A stretch of 64,000 nucleotides of DNA from Brachyspira pilosicoli (GTDB taxonomy: Bacteria; Spirochaetota; Brachyspiria; Brachyspirales; Brachyspiraceae), in the NCBI RefSeq assembly GCF_008016535.1, contig NZ_SAXY01000063.1, positions 1 to 64,000 on the forward strand. Direction: 5' to 3'. The translations under genes and the position numbers were made by a program. Positions 45,947 through 55,992 of this stretch are shown here, piece by piece; positions within the stretch are counted from its first letter, which is position 1, and each line of letters starts with the position of its first letter. The notes under the pieces are model-generated. The model did not search any database. It had not been told where the DNA came from and saw only the letters and a list, made by a program, of their open reading frames with translations.

Positions 45947-47305
45947 CTAATCATTAAAGAATATATCATCAGGCTTTAAGCCCTCATTATTAGCAATTTC
46001 TCTATCAGCACCAAGTTCTATAAGCAAATTATAAGCCTCTGCCTTGTTATTAGCAGCAGCATAATAAAGAGCAGTCCAGCCGTCATTATCTTTAGCATTA
46101 ATATCAACATGCAGTCTCTTTACCAAATAACTAATTACTTTAATATTGTCGTAAACAACAGCCATCTGTAAAGCAGTTACATTTTTTTTGGTTCTGCTAT
46201 TAACTAAACTTTTATTTTTGCTCACTAAACTACTGATTATACGAACATTTCCAAAAGCAGCCGCATACAAAAAACTATTCCACCCCTCTTCGTCAGAAGT
46301 GTTAATATTAGCATTTTTTTTAATGAGTTTATTTACTATTCTGCTGTCGCCGTTGCTTTTAAATATTGCATAAAGTAAAGGAGTAGCACCCCCTATATAA
46401 ACAGCCTCTCTGCTGAAATTATCTAATGCCGTATAATATCCGTTTGGAAGAGTTGATTCTAAATTAATATTCTCACAGTCAAGCAATACATCAACCGCTT
46501 TTATGTTTTTATTTCTTATAGCAAAATGCAAAGCACTAAGTCCATATCCGTCTTCAGCATTAATATTAGCACCATTTTCTATACTCTTTTTTAATTTTTT
46601 TATATCATTATCTCTTATAGCCTCAAATAATTCCCTATCATTATCACTTAATTCATTATACTTCATCATCACAAGCTCTCTAAGCCTAGTAGAAGGATAC
46701 ATTCCATTATTGTCTGTAATCTGAGTATCAGCTCCTAATTTTATAAGAAGCCTGTATGATTCAATACTTTGAGAATTAGCAGCATGATAAAGAGCTGTCC
46801 AACCGTCAATGTCGCGAGAATTAATGTCAATATTAAAATTAGTGCATATATATTCTATAACCTCATAATTATTATAACTGCTTGCAATATGAAGTATATT
46901 AACTCTAAACTCTGTTTCACTATTAATTAAACGCGGATATTTTTCTGATATTAATTTTAAAATGTCTATATCAGAAAAAGCAGTAGCATACATAATGCTA
47001 TTATAATTTTTGTCATCTCTCTCTTCTAAATATGAAGTGTCTAGATTATTTATAAGTAGCTTAATAATATCTTTTTTATCATTATAAATAGCATAAAGTA
47101 AAGGAGTAGCCCCTTCTAGGTTGTTTTCATAATCTTTAGGAAGTCTGGATTGTAATATTTGTGTGTCATTTTCTATTATATATTTTATATAGTTAATATC
47201 ATTATCTTCTATTGCTGTAAATATATTGTTTATATAATAGTCATCAGCATGCAAATTAGAAAATATTATTATAATAATAAATAAAATAAATATTTTTTTA
47301 ATCAT
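45947..47305 (-). CDS. Secreted ankyrin-repeat protein with two super-modules
   Basis: The protein has 452 residues from the ATG at 47305; GTGAG seven bases upstream is taken as the ribosome site, so the upstream GTG is not used. The signal peptide ends near residue 20 (NLHADD). Two ankyrin super-modules, about 21-215 and 222-452, share GGATPLLYAIFK or EGATPLLYAIYN, then the 'DIDGWTALYHAA' / 'DNDGWTALYYAA' repeat. They resemble the modules of the 794-residue protein downstream. It starts 15 bases after the lptD stop, so it is probably co-transcribed with lptD. Confidence 0.88.
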   Translation of the reverse strand: MIKKIFILFIIIIIFSNLHADDYYINNIFTAIEDNDINYIKYIIENDTQILQSRLPKDYENNLEGATPLLYAIYNDKKDIIKLLINNLDTSYLEERDDKNYNSIMYATAFSDIDILKLISEKYPRLINSETEFRVNILHIASSYNNYEVIEYICTNFNIDINSRDIDGWTALYHAANSQSIESYRLLIKLGADTQITDNNGMYPSTRLRELVMMKYNELSDNDRELFEAIRDNDIKKLKKSIENGANINAEDGYGLSALHFAIRNKNIKAVDVLLDCENINLESTLPNGYYTALDNFSREAVYIGGATPLLYAIFKSNGDSRIVNKLIKKNANINTSDEEGWNSFLYAAAFGNVRIISSLVSKNKSLVNSRTKKNVTALQMAVVYDNIKVISYLVKRLHVDINAKDNDGWTALYYAAANNKAEAYNLLIELGADREIANNEGLKPDDIFFND

Positions 47306-47320
47306 TTTTATACTCACAAA

Positions 47321-50239
47321 TTAAAAAATGCTGCTAGTAGTTTGATTATCCCTCAAATCTGTAATAGTAGAATTGAGGTCATATTCTCTTCTAGGAAGTC
47401 CTGCATTAGGGAAATCGGTAAGAGTAAATTCAATCCAAAACTCCTTATTCCAATAAGAACCCTTAACCGAACCGCTTGCAATATCTGAAGGAAGAGAAGA
47501 AGGAGATATAGAGAAAGTAGCCCTTAATTGCCAGCCGTCTAATTCATGCCATAAACTAGTATTTATAGAACTTAATTTAAATAAACTGTCTATCCTCTTT
47601 TGAGAATCTCTAAAATTGAAAGAATCAACAATATCCCAAAAAGGATTAACCCAAATTTCATTTTCTCTTTCAGCATATGTTTTTATATATCTGTAAGCTT
47701 TGTCGTTTCTGCTTGTTGTGGAAAAACTAAAGGTAAATTGTTCTAATATTTTTAATTCAAAACCAAGTGAGAATGCTGCAGAGTTATATTTATAATTAAT
47801 AAAATCATGTTTATATGTTATATCAAAGAAGAATCTAAAATCATTTTTATAACCGTCAAAAAATTTCTTTTTACCATTTCTTACTAATATCCAATCGGTG
47901 AGATTATCTATAGGAATAGGTACATGAATGAGAGTATTTATAGCGTTTTGAGTAAAGTTTGTACCAAGTAGGTTTTTAGATAAATCATAAGAAATATAAG
48001 AAGAATCATAATAGAGTCTTGTAGAACCTCCTACTTCAGTTGTTAAAAATCTATTAGTATTATGTATAAGTTCATAATTTTTAGTTTGTGCTTTATATGT
48101 TGGTATAAGGTCATAACCTGTTCTAATACTTCCCCTAATATCCCAGTTTAAATTAGGTATAAAAAATATGCTGTATCCTGTACCACCTGCATTTAAACTT
48201 GTATTAATACTATGACTGCTAAAATCTCCGCTTTGGTTTTCATTAGTATATGCAGCATCTTTTTGTTTAAATCTATAACCAATGCTGTATGATGTGTCCC
48301 ATGTTACAGACGGAGAAAAATAATTATCAAGTTTATATGGAAGTATAGAATTAGGTAAAAATACAGAAAGATTCATAGAGCTTGCTAAGCCTAAATATGT
48401 ATTATCTCTGTCATAAATTAAATCTTCCGATTTAGGATTGATACTTTTTTGATAAGCATAATCCATATTAAAATTAGGAGTAAATCTCATAAATAAATTA
48501 GTAAAACTCCTAGATAATCCTCCATTTAATTGTAAATTATTTCTTTCAGCTAATTTTTCATTTAATTGTTCATTAAGTTTAGGGTTATCATAAAATGCTA
48601 TACCTTCAGAGGTTTTATAATCTATTGTGTGAGAATAATTCATACTAATATTATAATTAATATTAAAATTAGGGAAATAATAAGAAGTTTCATCACCAAA
48701 AATAGAACTGTAGCTTGCTGATAAAGAAGGTAAAACTAATCTGCTAGGTTTAGGCATATAATAGTCGAAGTTTGTGTTATAATTAACAGATAAGTTTCTA
48801 ACAGCTGTGAGATTCCATTCAGCACCTGCTCTCAAATTAACACCATATATACTACTGTTAACATATACAGAGTTTTCTATATAGCTTTCTGGATATGAAT
48901 CTCCTATATCGCTCAAATTTCCTGTAATAGCTGTAAATAATGATAATATATCCAAAGCCCCTCTTTGATTGTAAAAATCAGACTTAAAATATAAATCACT
49001 ATTTAAATTTAATTTACCAGTAAGATAAGCATTGATATTTTCTCCGCTATATAACTGTATAGTATGATCATACTGAAACTTATATCTAGGTACAAATTTA
49101 CCTGGCTTACCATCAGCAAAATAGTTAACATATCTAGTACCAAAACCAATACTAGAAGATATATAAGAATCAAGTAAATAGTATTGTCTGCCCAAAGCAA
49201 ACATAGCATCTAAAGACAAATTATGATATTGACTAGTATATCTAATTTCATCTCCAATAAGAAAACCTAATTTTTGATAAGCATCGAATCTTATTCTATG
49301 GCTAACTCCATACAAATTAAAAGTTTTACTGTTTTGCATATAAACACCTTCTCTCAAACTTTGACCGAAAGTGCTTATAATACCAGTACCAACATTGTTT
49401 TGAATAAATAAAGGAAAGTAAAATACAGGCTGTCTTCCAACTCTATATATACTGTTAAATATTAGTACCTTTTTTGTATCCCATAAATAAACCCTTGATG
49501 CCAAAAAGTCATGTGCTACAGGGGTTAGTCTTGAAAAACTTACGCTACTGTCATTAGCAAAAAAATCTGGGTCATTGAATTTTATTATATTACCTTGAAG
49601 AGTAAAACTTTGAAATTTTGTATTACCATTATATAAAATACCCTTCTTGTCATCTTTATTAAGCATGAACCATTCGCCATTTAAAACACTCTCTCCAGAT
49701 TCAACTTTTAAATTACCAGAAGCAAATATTTCACCTGTTTTCAAACTATAAACAACTCTATCAGCAGTCATAACATTATTGTACATTTTAAGCTGTACAT
49801 TACCGTATAATGCTATTAATTCCTCTCCCGCTTCTTCTATCTTATATCTTTCAACATAATCAGCACTTCTAAACTCTATCTGCCCCCCGCCTGTATTAAT
49901 ACTGCTTCTTGACACATTTCTTATATTATCTTCACCTGTAATTTTTATAACATCCACATTAACTTGTCTTTTGATAATTCTTGCCCTTAAACTAGACTCA
50001 TCATCATAAGGGTAAATCTCTATACCATAATTTCTAGCATATTCTGTTAATACATAATATGGAGTAAAATTAACAATATTAATAAAAGAAACAGGATTTC
50101 TTTTAGCATCGAATTGATTTATTTGCATTAATGCGTTTTCATTTGTTCTAATATTATTATTATTATCTTGATTATTATCTTGTGCATATAAGTATGCATT
50201 AAATATTATTAAAGATAATAGTAATATCAAGATTCGCAT
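47321..50239 (-). CDS. LptD/OstA-like outer-membrane assembly protein
   Basis: The protein has 972 residues with a signal peptide (about 1-19, ending LYAQ). An OstA/LptD N-terminal domain is seen about residues 130-250 (GNVQLKMYNNVMTADRVVYS, then GEIFASGNLKVESGESVLNG). A long Tyr/Asn-rich region of beta-strand character follows, as in the LptD barrel (GRQPVFYFPLFIQNNVGTGI). LptD inserts lipooligosaccharide into the outer leaflet. The barrel is larger than in proteobacteria, and the inter-domain cysteines of E. coli LptD are not seen. It lies 32 bases after tyrS and just before an ankyrin gene. Confidence 0.85.
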   Translation of the reverse strand: MRILILLLSLIIFNAYLYAQDNNQDNNNNIRTNENALMQINQFDAKRNPVSFINIVNFTPYYVLTEYARNYGIEIYPYDDESSLRARIIKRQVNVDVIKITGEDNIRNVSRSSINTGGGQIEFRSADYVERYKIEEAGEELIALYGNVQLKMYNNVMTADRVVYSLKTGEIFASGNLKVESGESVLNGEWFMLNKDDKKGILYNGNTKFQSFTLQGNIIKFNDPDFFANDSSVSFSRLTPVAHDFLASRVYLWDTKKVLIFNSIYRVGRQPVFYFPLFIQNNVGTGIISTFGQSLREGVYMQNSKTFNLYGVSHRIRFDAYQKLGFLIGDEIRYTSQYHNLSLDAMFALGRQYYLLDSYISSSIGFGTRYVNYFADGKPGKFVPRYKFQYDHTIQLYSGENINAYLTGKLNLNSDLYFKSDFYNQRGALDILSLFTAITGNLSDIGDSYPESYIENSVYVNSSIYGVNLRAGAEWNLTAVRNLSVNYNTNFDYYMPKPSRLVLPSLSASYSSIFGDETSYYFPNFNINYNISMNYSHTIDYKTSEGIAFYDNPKLNEQLNEKLAERNNLQLNGGLSRSFTNLFMRFTPNFNMDYAYQKSINPKSEDLIYDRDNTYLGLASSMNLSVFLPNSILPYKLDNYFSPSVTWDTSYSIGYRFKQKDAAYTNENQSGDFSSHSINTSLNAGGTGYSIFFIPNLNWDIRGSIRTGYDLIPTYKAQTKNYELIHNTNRFLTTEVGGSTRLYYDSSYISYDLSKNLLGTNFTQNAINTLIHVPIPIDNLTDWILVRNGKKKFFDGYKNDFRFFFDITYKHDFINYKYNSAAFSLGFELKILEQFTFSFSTTSRNDKAYRYIKTYAERENEIWVNPFWDIVDSFNFRDSQKRIDSLFKLSSINTSLWHELDGWQLRATFSISPSSLPSDIASGSVKGSYWNKEFWIEFTLTDFPNAGLPRREYDLNSTITDLRDNQTTSSIF

Positions 50240-50271
50240 TATTGCCTCTTAAAAATCACATTTATCTTTGT

Positions 50272-51468
50272 TTAAGAAAATTTTATTTTAAAGAAATTAC
50301 GTTTTCCTATTTTTAGTATGCCCTCTTTATTTATATTAGAGTTTATATCCGTAATCTTTTCATTATCTAAAGTAACACTTCCCTGAGAAATTAATCTTTT
50401 TAAATTAGATTTACTTTCATTTTTCATGCATACAGATAAAATATTTAAAACATTATCATCTTTACCCACAACAATTTCTTCTATTTCATCAGGTATACCC
50501 TTAGAGCTGAATATTCTTTTAAACTCTTCTTCAGCATTATTAGCATCTTCTTCTGTATGATATAGTTTTACAATCTCTTTAGCCAGTATTGATTTAATAT
50601 TTCTAGGATTATCGCCTTCTTCTATAGCCTTCTTATAATTTCTTATATCATTCATAGGTATATCTGTCACCAATTCCATATATTTAAGAATTAAACTATC
50701 AGGTATGCTCATAGCCTTACCATACATATCTTTAGGACTATCATAAACACCTATATAATTACCTAAAGATTTGCTCATCTTCTCAACACCGTCTAAACCT
50801 TCAAGCAAAGGCACAGTTAAAACTGCCTGCGGAGATAGTCCATATTCTTTCATTAAAGTTCTTCCAACAAGCAAATTAAACTTCTGGTCATTACCACCAA
50901 GCTCAACATCGCATTCTAAAGAAACAGAATCATAACCTTGTGCTAATGGATATAAAAACTCCATCATACTTATAGGCTGACCATTTTTATATCTCTTAGA
51001 AAAATCATCTCTCTCTATCATTTGTGCTACTGTATATCTTGAAGTAAGCCCGAGTACATCGGCAAAACTCATCTTACCAAGCCATTTAGAATTAAACTCA
51101 ACTATAGTTTTTTCAGGGTCCAAAATTTTAAATACTTGCTGTTTATAAGTTTCAGCATTTCTTAATACATCTTCTTCACTTAATCTAGGACGAGTTTTTG
51201 TTTTACCGGACGGATCTCCTATTCTTCCTGTAAAATCTCCTATAAGAAATATTACTTTATGTCCAAGCAGCTGAAAATGTCTCATCTTTCTTAAAAGTAC
51301 AGTATGTCCTAAGTGTATATCTGGAGCTGTGGGGTCAAAACCTGCTTTTACTGTTAATTTCTTTCCGCTTTTTAGTTTTTCTTTTATCTCTTCCAAGCCT
51401 ATTATTTCGCTTGCTCCTCTTGTAATTAATTCTATAGATTCTTCTAAACTGTATTGTTTCTCTTCCAT
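50272..51468 (-). CDS. tyrS: Tyrosyl-tRNA synthetase
   Basis: The protein has 398 residues. Class I motifs are HLGH (residues 52-55 in [13 protein letters not shown]) and KMSKSLGN near residue 230. A C-terminal S4 RNA-binding domain ([18 protein letters not shown]) is present. The length and motifs fit the TyrZ/TyrS2-like bacterial group. It is the first gene of the tyrS-lptD-ankyrin run. Confidence 0.97.
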   Translation of the reverse strand: MEEKQYSLEESIELITRGASEIIGLEEIKEKLKSGKKLTVKAGFDPTAPDIHLGHTVLLRKMRHFQLLGHKVIFLIGDFTGRIGDPSGKTKTRPRLSEEDVLRNAETYKQQVFKILDPEKTIVEFNSKWLGKMSFADVLGLTSRYTVAQMIERDDFSKRYKNGQPISMMEFLYPLAQGYDSVSLECDVELGGNDQKFNLLVGRTLMKEYGLSPQAVLTVPLLEGLDGVEKMSKSLGNYIGVYDSPKDMYGKAMSIPDSLILKYMELVTDIPMNDIRNYKKAIEEGDNPRNIKSILAKEIVKLYHTEEDANNAEEEFKRIFSSKGIPDEIEEIVVGKDDNVLNILSVCMKNESKSNLKRLISQGSVTLDNEKITDINSNINKEGILKIGKRNFFKIKFS

Positions 51469-51752
51469 AACTTATACTAGCCTTTATAAAATTTAAAATA
51501 TATGAATCTATAATAATGTAAATTTTAATTAAAGTCAATTATTTAATAGAGAATAATACAATCAATAAAACTTAATTTGTAAATGAGTTTTTTATATAAA
51601 AATAGAATGTAAAAGAATAATGTTATAATTTAAAAAAAATTAATAATTAGGCTATTATAGTATATAATTATATATTATTTTTCCCTTGAAAATATTTTTA
51701 TATGTATTATAATAAAAAACTATAATTTTATTTTTAGTTAGGATTGGTATGT
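51469..51752. other. Divergent promoter region between tyrS and pheS
   Basis: The 284-base gap is very AT-rich and holds only promoter-like TATAAT-type boxes. No T-box leader, hairpin or small gene was recognised. Confidence 0.5.
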
Positions 51753-52772
51753 ATGGATAATTTAGATTCAATTCGAGAGCTTTTTGAGCAAAATATATCA
51801 AATGCAAAAAATCAAGTAGAGATAGACGAGATAAGAATTAATTTTTTAGGGCGTAAAGGTAAAATTACAGAACTTCTAAAAAATATGTCATCTATAGAAA
51901 GTATTGAAGAGAAAAAAGAATTCGGTAAAAAAATAAATGAACTTAAATTCTACTGTGAAAATACTTTAACAGAAAAGAAAAAATTATTAGCAGATAAAGA
52001 ATTTTTAGAATCTTTAGAAAAAAATAAAATAGATATAACAATGCCCGGAAGAAGACCTAAATCTGCAAGCGTTAACTTACTTACTAAAGTAGAAGAAGAA
52101 ATTGTGAGTATATTAACAGAAATAGGCTTTAGAGTTGTAGAAGGCAATGAAATAGAAGATGATTTCCATAATTTTGAAGCTTTAAATATACCATCTTATC
52201 ACCCTGCAAGAGACAGTCATGATTCATTTTTTGTTTCTAAAGAACATGTATTAAGAACTCATACTTCAGGCATGCAGATAAGAACTATGATGGAAACAGA
52301 GCCTCCTATAGCAATAGTTTCTCCCGGCAAATGTGCTAGAAGAGATGCTATAGATTCAAAACATTCACCTATATTTCATCAAGTAGAGGGGCTTTTAGTT
52401 GATAAAAATGTAAGTTTTAATGATTTGAAAGGAATATTAGAATTATTTTGTAAGAAGATGTTTGGGGATAAGACTCAGATTAGATTAAGACCTGATTTCT
52501 TTCCTTTTGTAGAGCCGGGTGCTGATTTGAGTGCTACTTGTGTTATATGTGGTGGTAAGGGCTGTAAAACTTGCGGAGGCGAGGGCTGGCTTGAGCTTAT
52601 GGGGGCTGGTATGGTGCATCCTAATGTATTTAAGCATGTGGGTTATGATGCTAACAAATATACTGGTTTTGCTTTTGGAATGGGGATTGAAAGAGTTGCT
52701 ATGATTAAATATGGCATTACAGACATTAGAATGTTTTATGACAATGATATAGATTTCTTAAAACAATGGTAA
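51753..52772 (+). CDS. pheS: Phenylalanyl-tRNA synthetase alpha subunit
   Basis: The protein has 339 residues from the ATG at 51753, preceded by aggat; the frame can be extended upstream only to a TTG. The N-terminal coiled coil precedes the class II core (HPARDSHDSFFV, then LRTHTSGMQIRTM, and GFAFGMGIERVAMIKYGITD). A four-Cys insert (CVICGGKGCKTCGGEGW) occurs before motif 3, as in many bacteria. It pairs with PheT, encoded 25 bases downstream. Confidence 0.97.
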   Translation: MDNLDSIRELFEQNISNAKNQVEIDEIRINFLGRKGKITELLKNMSSIESIEEKKEFGKKINELKFYCENTLTEKKKLLADKEFLESLEKNKIDITMPGRRPKSASVNLLTKVEEEIVSILTEIGFRVVEGNEIEDDFHNFEALNIPSYHPARDSHDSFFVSKEHVLRTHTSGMQIRTMMETEPPIAIVSPGKCARRDAIDSKHSPIFHQVEGLLVDKNVSFNDLKGILELFCKKMFGDKTQIRLRPDFFPFVEPGADLSATCVICGGKGCKTCGGEGWLELMGAGMVHPNVFKHVGYDANKYTGFAFGMGIERVAMIKYGITDIRMFYDNDIDFLKQW

Positions 52773-52797
52773 ATTATTAGTTGAGGTTATTATAATT

Positions 52798-55221
52798 ATG
52801 AGAATTCCTTTGAGTTGGTTAAAAGAATTTGTTAATTTAGATGGTTTAGAGGTGGAAGAGATTGCAAGAAACATCACTCTTTCTGGAAGCGAGATTTCTT
52901 CTATAGAAACTACAGGCGGAGATATAGCTGGCGTTATAATAGGTAAAGTTTTAACTGTACACAAGCACCCTGATGCTGATAAATTGAGTGTATGTAAGGT
53001 TAATGTGGGTGATGATGTACTTTCTATAGTGTGTGGTGCTCCTAATGTGAGAGAAAATATATATGTTCCTGTTGCTATGATAGGAGCTAAACTTCCTAAT
53101 GGACTTACTATAAAAAAGGCTTCTATTAGAGGTTTTGAAAGTAATGGAATGCTTTGTTCTAGAACAGAGTTGGGGTATGAAGAAATTGAAGGTGTTTATG
53201 GTATTTGGATATTAGATGACCATATAGACAAACTAAATATAGAAGATAAAGACAGTATTTTAGGTAACTCTCTTTCAACAATAGTAGGTTCTACAGATCA
53301 TATATTTAATGTAGAAATTACAGCAAATAGGGGAGATTTGGTTAGTATTATAGGTTTTGCCCGTGAATGTGCTTTGGTTTTAGAGAAGAGGGTGAGCATA
53401 CCTTCTGTAAACACTTATGATGCTACAGGCGGTAATATTGATATTACAGTAGAAAATCAAAACTCTTGCTACAAATATGTTGGAAGACTTATAAACAATA
53501 TAACAGTTGGACCTTCTCCAGATTGGATGCAAAACAGACTTAAAAAATGCGGTATTAACCCTATAAACAATATAGTAGATATTACAAATTATGTTATGCT
53601 TGAATATGGTCCGCCTCTTCATGCTTATGACTTTGATAAGGTAAAAGATGGAAAAATTATAGTAAGAAATGCTAAAAGTGATGAGAAAGTTAAACTTTTA
53701 GACGGCAGAGAAATTGACCTTACAGACGAAGTTTTAGTTATTGCTGATAGTGAAAAGGCTATAGGTGTAGCTGGAGTTATGGGTGGGGACTCTACTAAAA
53801 TAGAAGATACTACTAAAAACATCTTAATAGAAAGTGCATATTTTGATCATATAGCTGTGAAAAAATCTACTATAGCAACCAATACAAAAACTGATGCATC
53901 ATATAGATTTGAAAGAGAAATTGATCATACTCTTACTTTAGTAGCATTAAACAGAGCAGTTGATTTAATAGTAACATTAGATAATAATGCTAAAATAGTA
54001 TCAAAAGCTAAAGAAGTAAATGTAAAACAATTTGAAGCTACAAGAATAGTATTTGACTGCGGACTTGTAAAGAGATATTTAGGTCTTGATATGAATAAGA
54101 TGCAAATATCTTCTATATTCAAAAGATACGGCTTTAATGCATCTGCTTTGGGTGAAAATAGTTTAAAAGTGGATATTCCTTTTTATAGACATGATCTTAC
54201 AATAGCAGAAGACCTTATAGAAGAGATAGCACGTGTTTATGGATATAATAATCTTGATTCTAATGTGCCTCATATTAAATGTAACCCTATTAAAACAGAT
54301 TATGCTGATATAAGTTTTATTAAACATAGAATGGCTTCTTACGGACTTTATGAAACTAAGCAGTATTCTCTTGGCGACAGTAAAATGTTTAAAAATATAG
54401 GTTTTAAAGATGAAGAGTTAATTAGTGTTGTAAATCCTCTAACAAGTGAAATGGATGTTTTAAGACCTACTACATTAGTTTCTTTGCTTAATAGCATAGC
54501 ATACAATCAAAATCACAGACATAAAAATGGTGCTTTATTTGAAGTTGGAAACATATTCTACAAAGAAAATGATAAGTTTGTAGAGGAGAAGCATTTATCT
54601 GCTGTTATGTTTGGGCTTTATCAAGAAAAATTATGGAATAAAGAATCAAGAGCTTATGACTTCTTTGATATGAGCGGTGTTGTAGAAGAGCTTCTTATAA
54701 AAGATTTAAAAAGCAGTGATTACAATTTAATACCTAGAGAACATGATTGGTTTATACCTACTATGTCTGCTGATATAGTGATATTTGGTGAAAAAATAGG
54801 TATTATTGGCAGAATTCACCCTAAAATATTATCTCTATTTGATATTAACACTGAAGTTTATTTTACTGATATTAATATAAGATATGCCGTTGAGCTTATC
54901 AAAAAAAGAGTAAAAAAACAGCAGTTAAAAGATATAGGAAAATACCCTGCCGTATTTAGAGATTTGGCACTAGTTTGCGATAGAAACATTGAGTTTAGCA
55001 AAGTAATAAAATCTATTTCTAAGTTTAATGATATTATACAAAATGTTGATGTGGTGGATAGGTATGTAGGAGAGCAGGTAAAAGAAGGCAAGCAATCTAT
55101 AGCAATATCTATAACTTATTATGACCCTAACAAAACCTTAAGGGAAGAAGATATTAATTCTGTAGAGAATTCATTGCTTGAAATGCTTAAAACAAGATTT
55201 AGTATAGAATTGCGTTCATAA
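52798..55221 (+). CDS. pheT: Phenylalanyl-tRNA synthetase beta subunit
   Basis: The protein has 807 residues. In order: an N-terminal tRNA-binding (EMAP-like) domain about 40-150 (GKVLTVHKHPDADKLSVCKV), the B3/B4 editing domain (NPINNIVDITNYVMLEYGPP), B5, the catalytic-like core, and a C-terminal FDX-ACB anticodon domain (KYPAVFRDLALVCDRN). All domains are present at normal length. Confidence 0.97.
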   Translation: MRIPLSWLKEFVNLDGLEVEEIARNITLSGSEISSIETTGGDIAGVIIGKVLTVHKHPDADKLSVCKVNVGDDVLSIVCGAPNVRENIYVPVAMIGAKLPNGLTIKKASIRGFESNGMLCSRTELGYEEIEGVYGIWILDDHIDKLNIEDKDSILGNSLSTIVGSTDHIFNVEITANRGDLVSIIGFARECALVLEKRVSIPSVNTYDATGGNIDITVENQNSCYKYVGRLINNITVGPSPDWMQNRLKKCGINPINNIVDITNYVMLEYGPPLHAYDFDKVKDGKIIVRNAKSDEKVKLLDGREIDLTDEVLVIADSEKAIGVAGVMGGDSTKIEDTTKNILIESAYFDHIAVKKSTIATNTKTDASYRFEREIDHTLTLVALNRAVDLIVTLDNNAKIVSKAKEVNVKQFEATRIVFDCGLVKRYLGLDMNKMQISSIFKRYGFNASALGENSLKVDIPFYRHDLTIAEDLIEEIARVYGYNNLDSNVPHIKCNPIKTDYADISFIKHRMASYGLYETKQYSLGDSKMFKNIGFKDEELISVVNPLTSEMDVLRPTTLVSLLNSIAYNQNHRHKNGALFEVGNIFYKENDKFVEEKHLSAVMFGLYQEKLWNKESRAYDFFDMSGVVEELLIKDLKSSDYNLIPREHDWFIPTMSADIVIFGEKIGIIGRIHPKILSLFDINTEVYFTDINIRYAVELIKKRVKKQQLKDIGKYPAVFRDLALVCDRNIEFSKVIKSISKFNDIIQNVDVVDRYVGEQVKEGKQSIAISITYYDPNKTLREEDINSVENSLLEMLKTRFSIELRS

Positions 55222-55242
55222 AAAAGTAGGAGATTATATACT

Positions 55243-55641
55243 ATGAAATATGATGTTATATCTTGGGAAAATATTGATGAGGCTATTGAGGTTTTAGCTA
55301 AGAAAATAGAAGAGTCAAAAATAAAATATGAAGTAATTTATGGGCTTGCTCGAGGTGGGTTAGTGCCTGCTGTTATGCTTTCTCATAGATTAAAAGTGCC
55401 TATGGTTCTTAATATGGAAGAGGTGTGGAGATTAAAAGTAAAAGATAAATCTGTTTTAATTGTTGATGATATATCTGATACGGGTGAAACTTTAAAATAT
55501 TTTTATGATCAGAAATTTGATATAGCTACTTTATTTATTAGAGAGCATACTAGTAAGATAAGACCAAAATATATATATAAAAGCATAAATCATGATGATT
55601 GGCTATTATTTCCTTGGGAGACTAAGTCTTCTAGTAAATAA
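55243..55641 (+). CDS. Purine phosphoribosyltransferase (Gpt-like)
   Basis: The protein has 132 residues with a type I PRTase fold. The PRPP loop VLIVDDISDTGETLK lies near residue 70. GLARGGLVPAVMLSHRL is also typical, and the C-terminal LLFPWE matches xanthine/hypoxanthine-guanine enzymes of the Gpt type. It would salvage xanthine or guanine. It lies 21 bases after pheT with a gtaggag ribosome site, so it is probably in the same operon. Confidence 0.85.
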   Translation: MKYDVISWENIDEAIEVLAKKIEESKIKYEVIYGLARGGLVPAVMLSHRLKVPMVLNMEEVWRLKVKDKSVLIVDDISDTGETLKYFYDQKFDIATLFIREHTSKIRPKYIYKSINHDDWLLFPWETKSSSK

Positions 55642-55992
55642 AAGTATTATAAAAAAATATTTTTAATTATATGATTTCATTTCATTAAAAAGATTATATA
55701 ATTCTGTTGCTTTATTTTTTTAGTAATTTTATATTTTTGAATGTTTCGCTATTTTCTAATCTTATATCAGTTAATATACCAATATTATTAACTTTTTTTT
55801 GAAATAAACTAAAAATAAAACTTAAATTATGTTTAATAATCATCGTCTTAAACTTAAAATAAAAAATAATTTGTTATAATAAATACTTGCTGTTATAATG
55901 CCGATAATGTAAAGGATACTTTATATATAATTTTGTATAGTTTAAATATATTTATTTATAGTATATAATAAAGTAATAAGGTTTTGTAAATT
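55642..55992. other. AT-rich gap, nothing recognised
   Basis: The 351 bases hold no gene, repeat or clear hairpin. TATAATA-like boxes near 55955-55975 may be the promoter of the receptor operon. Confidence 0.5.

Noticed and set aside
53380-55091. Several antisense open frames inside pheT, der, the RND gene and the ankyrin genes
   Set aside because: They lie opposite strong conserved genes and show only low-complexity hydrophobic or Ser-rich sequence.
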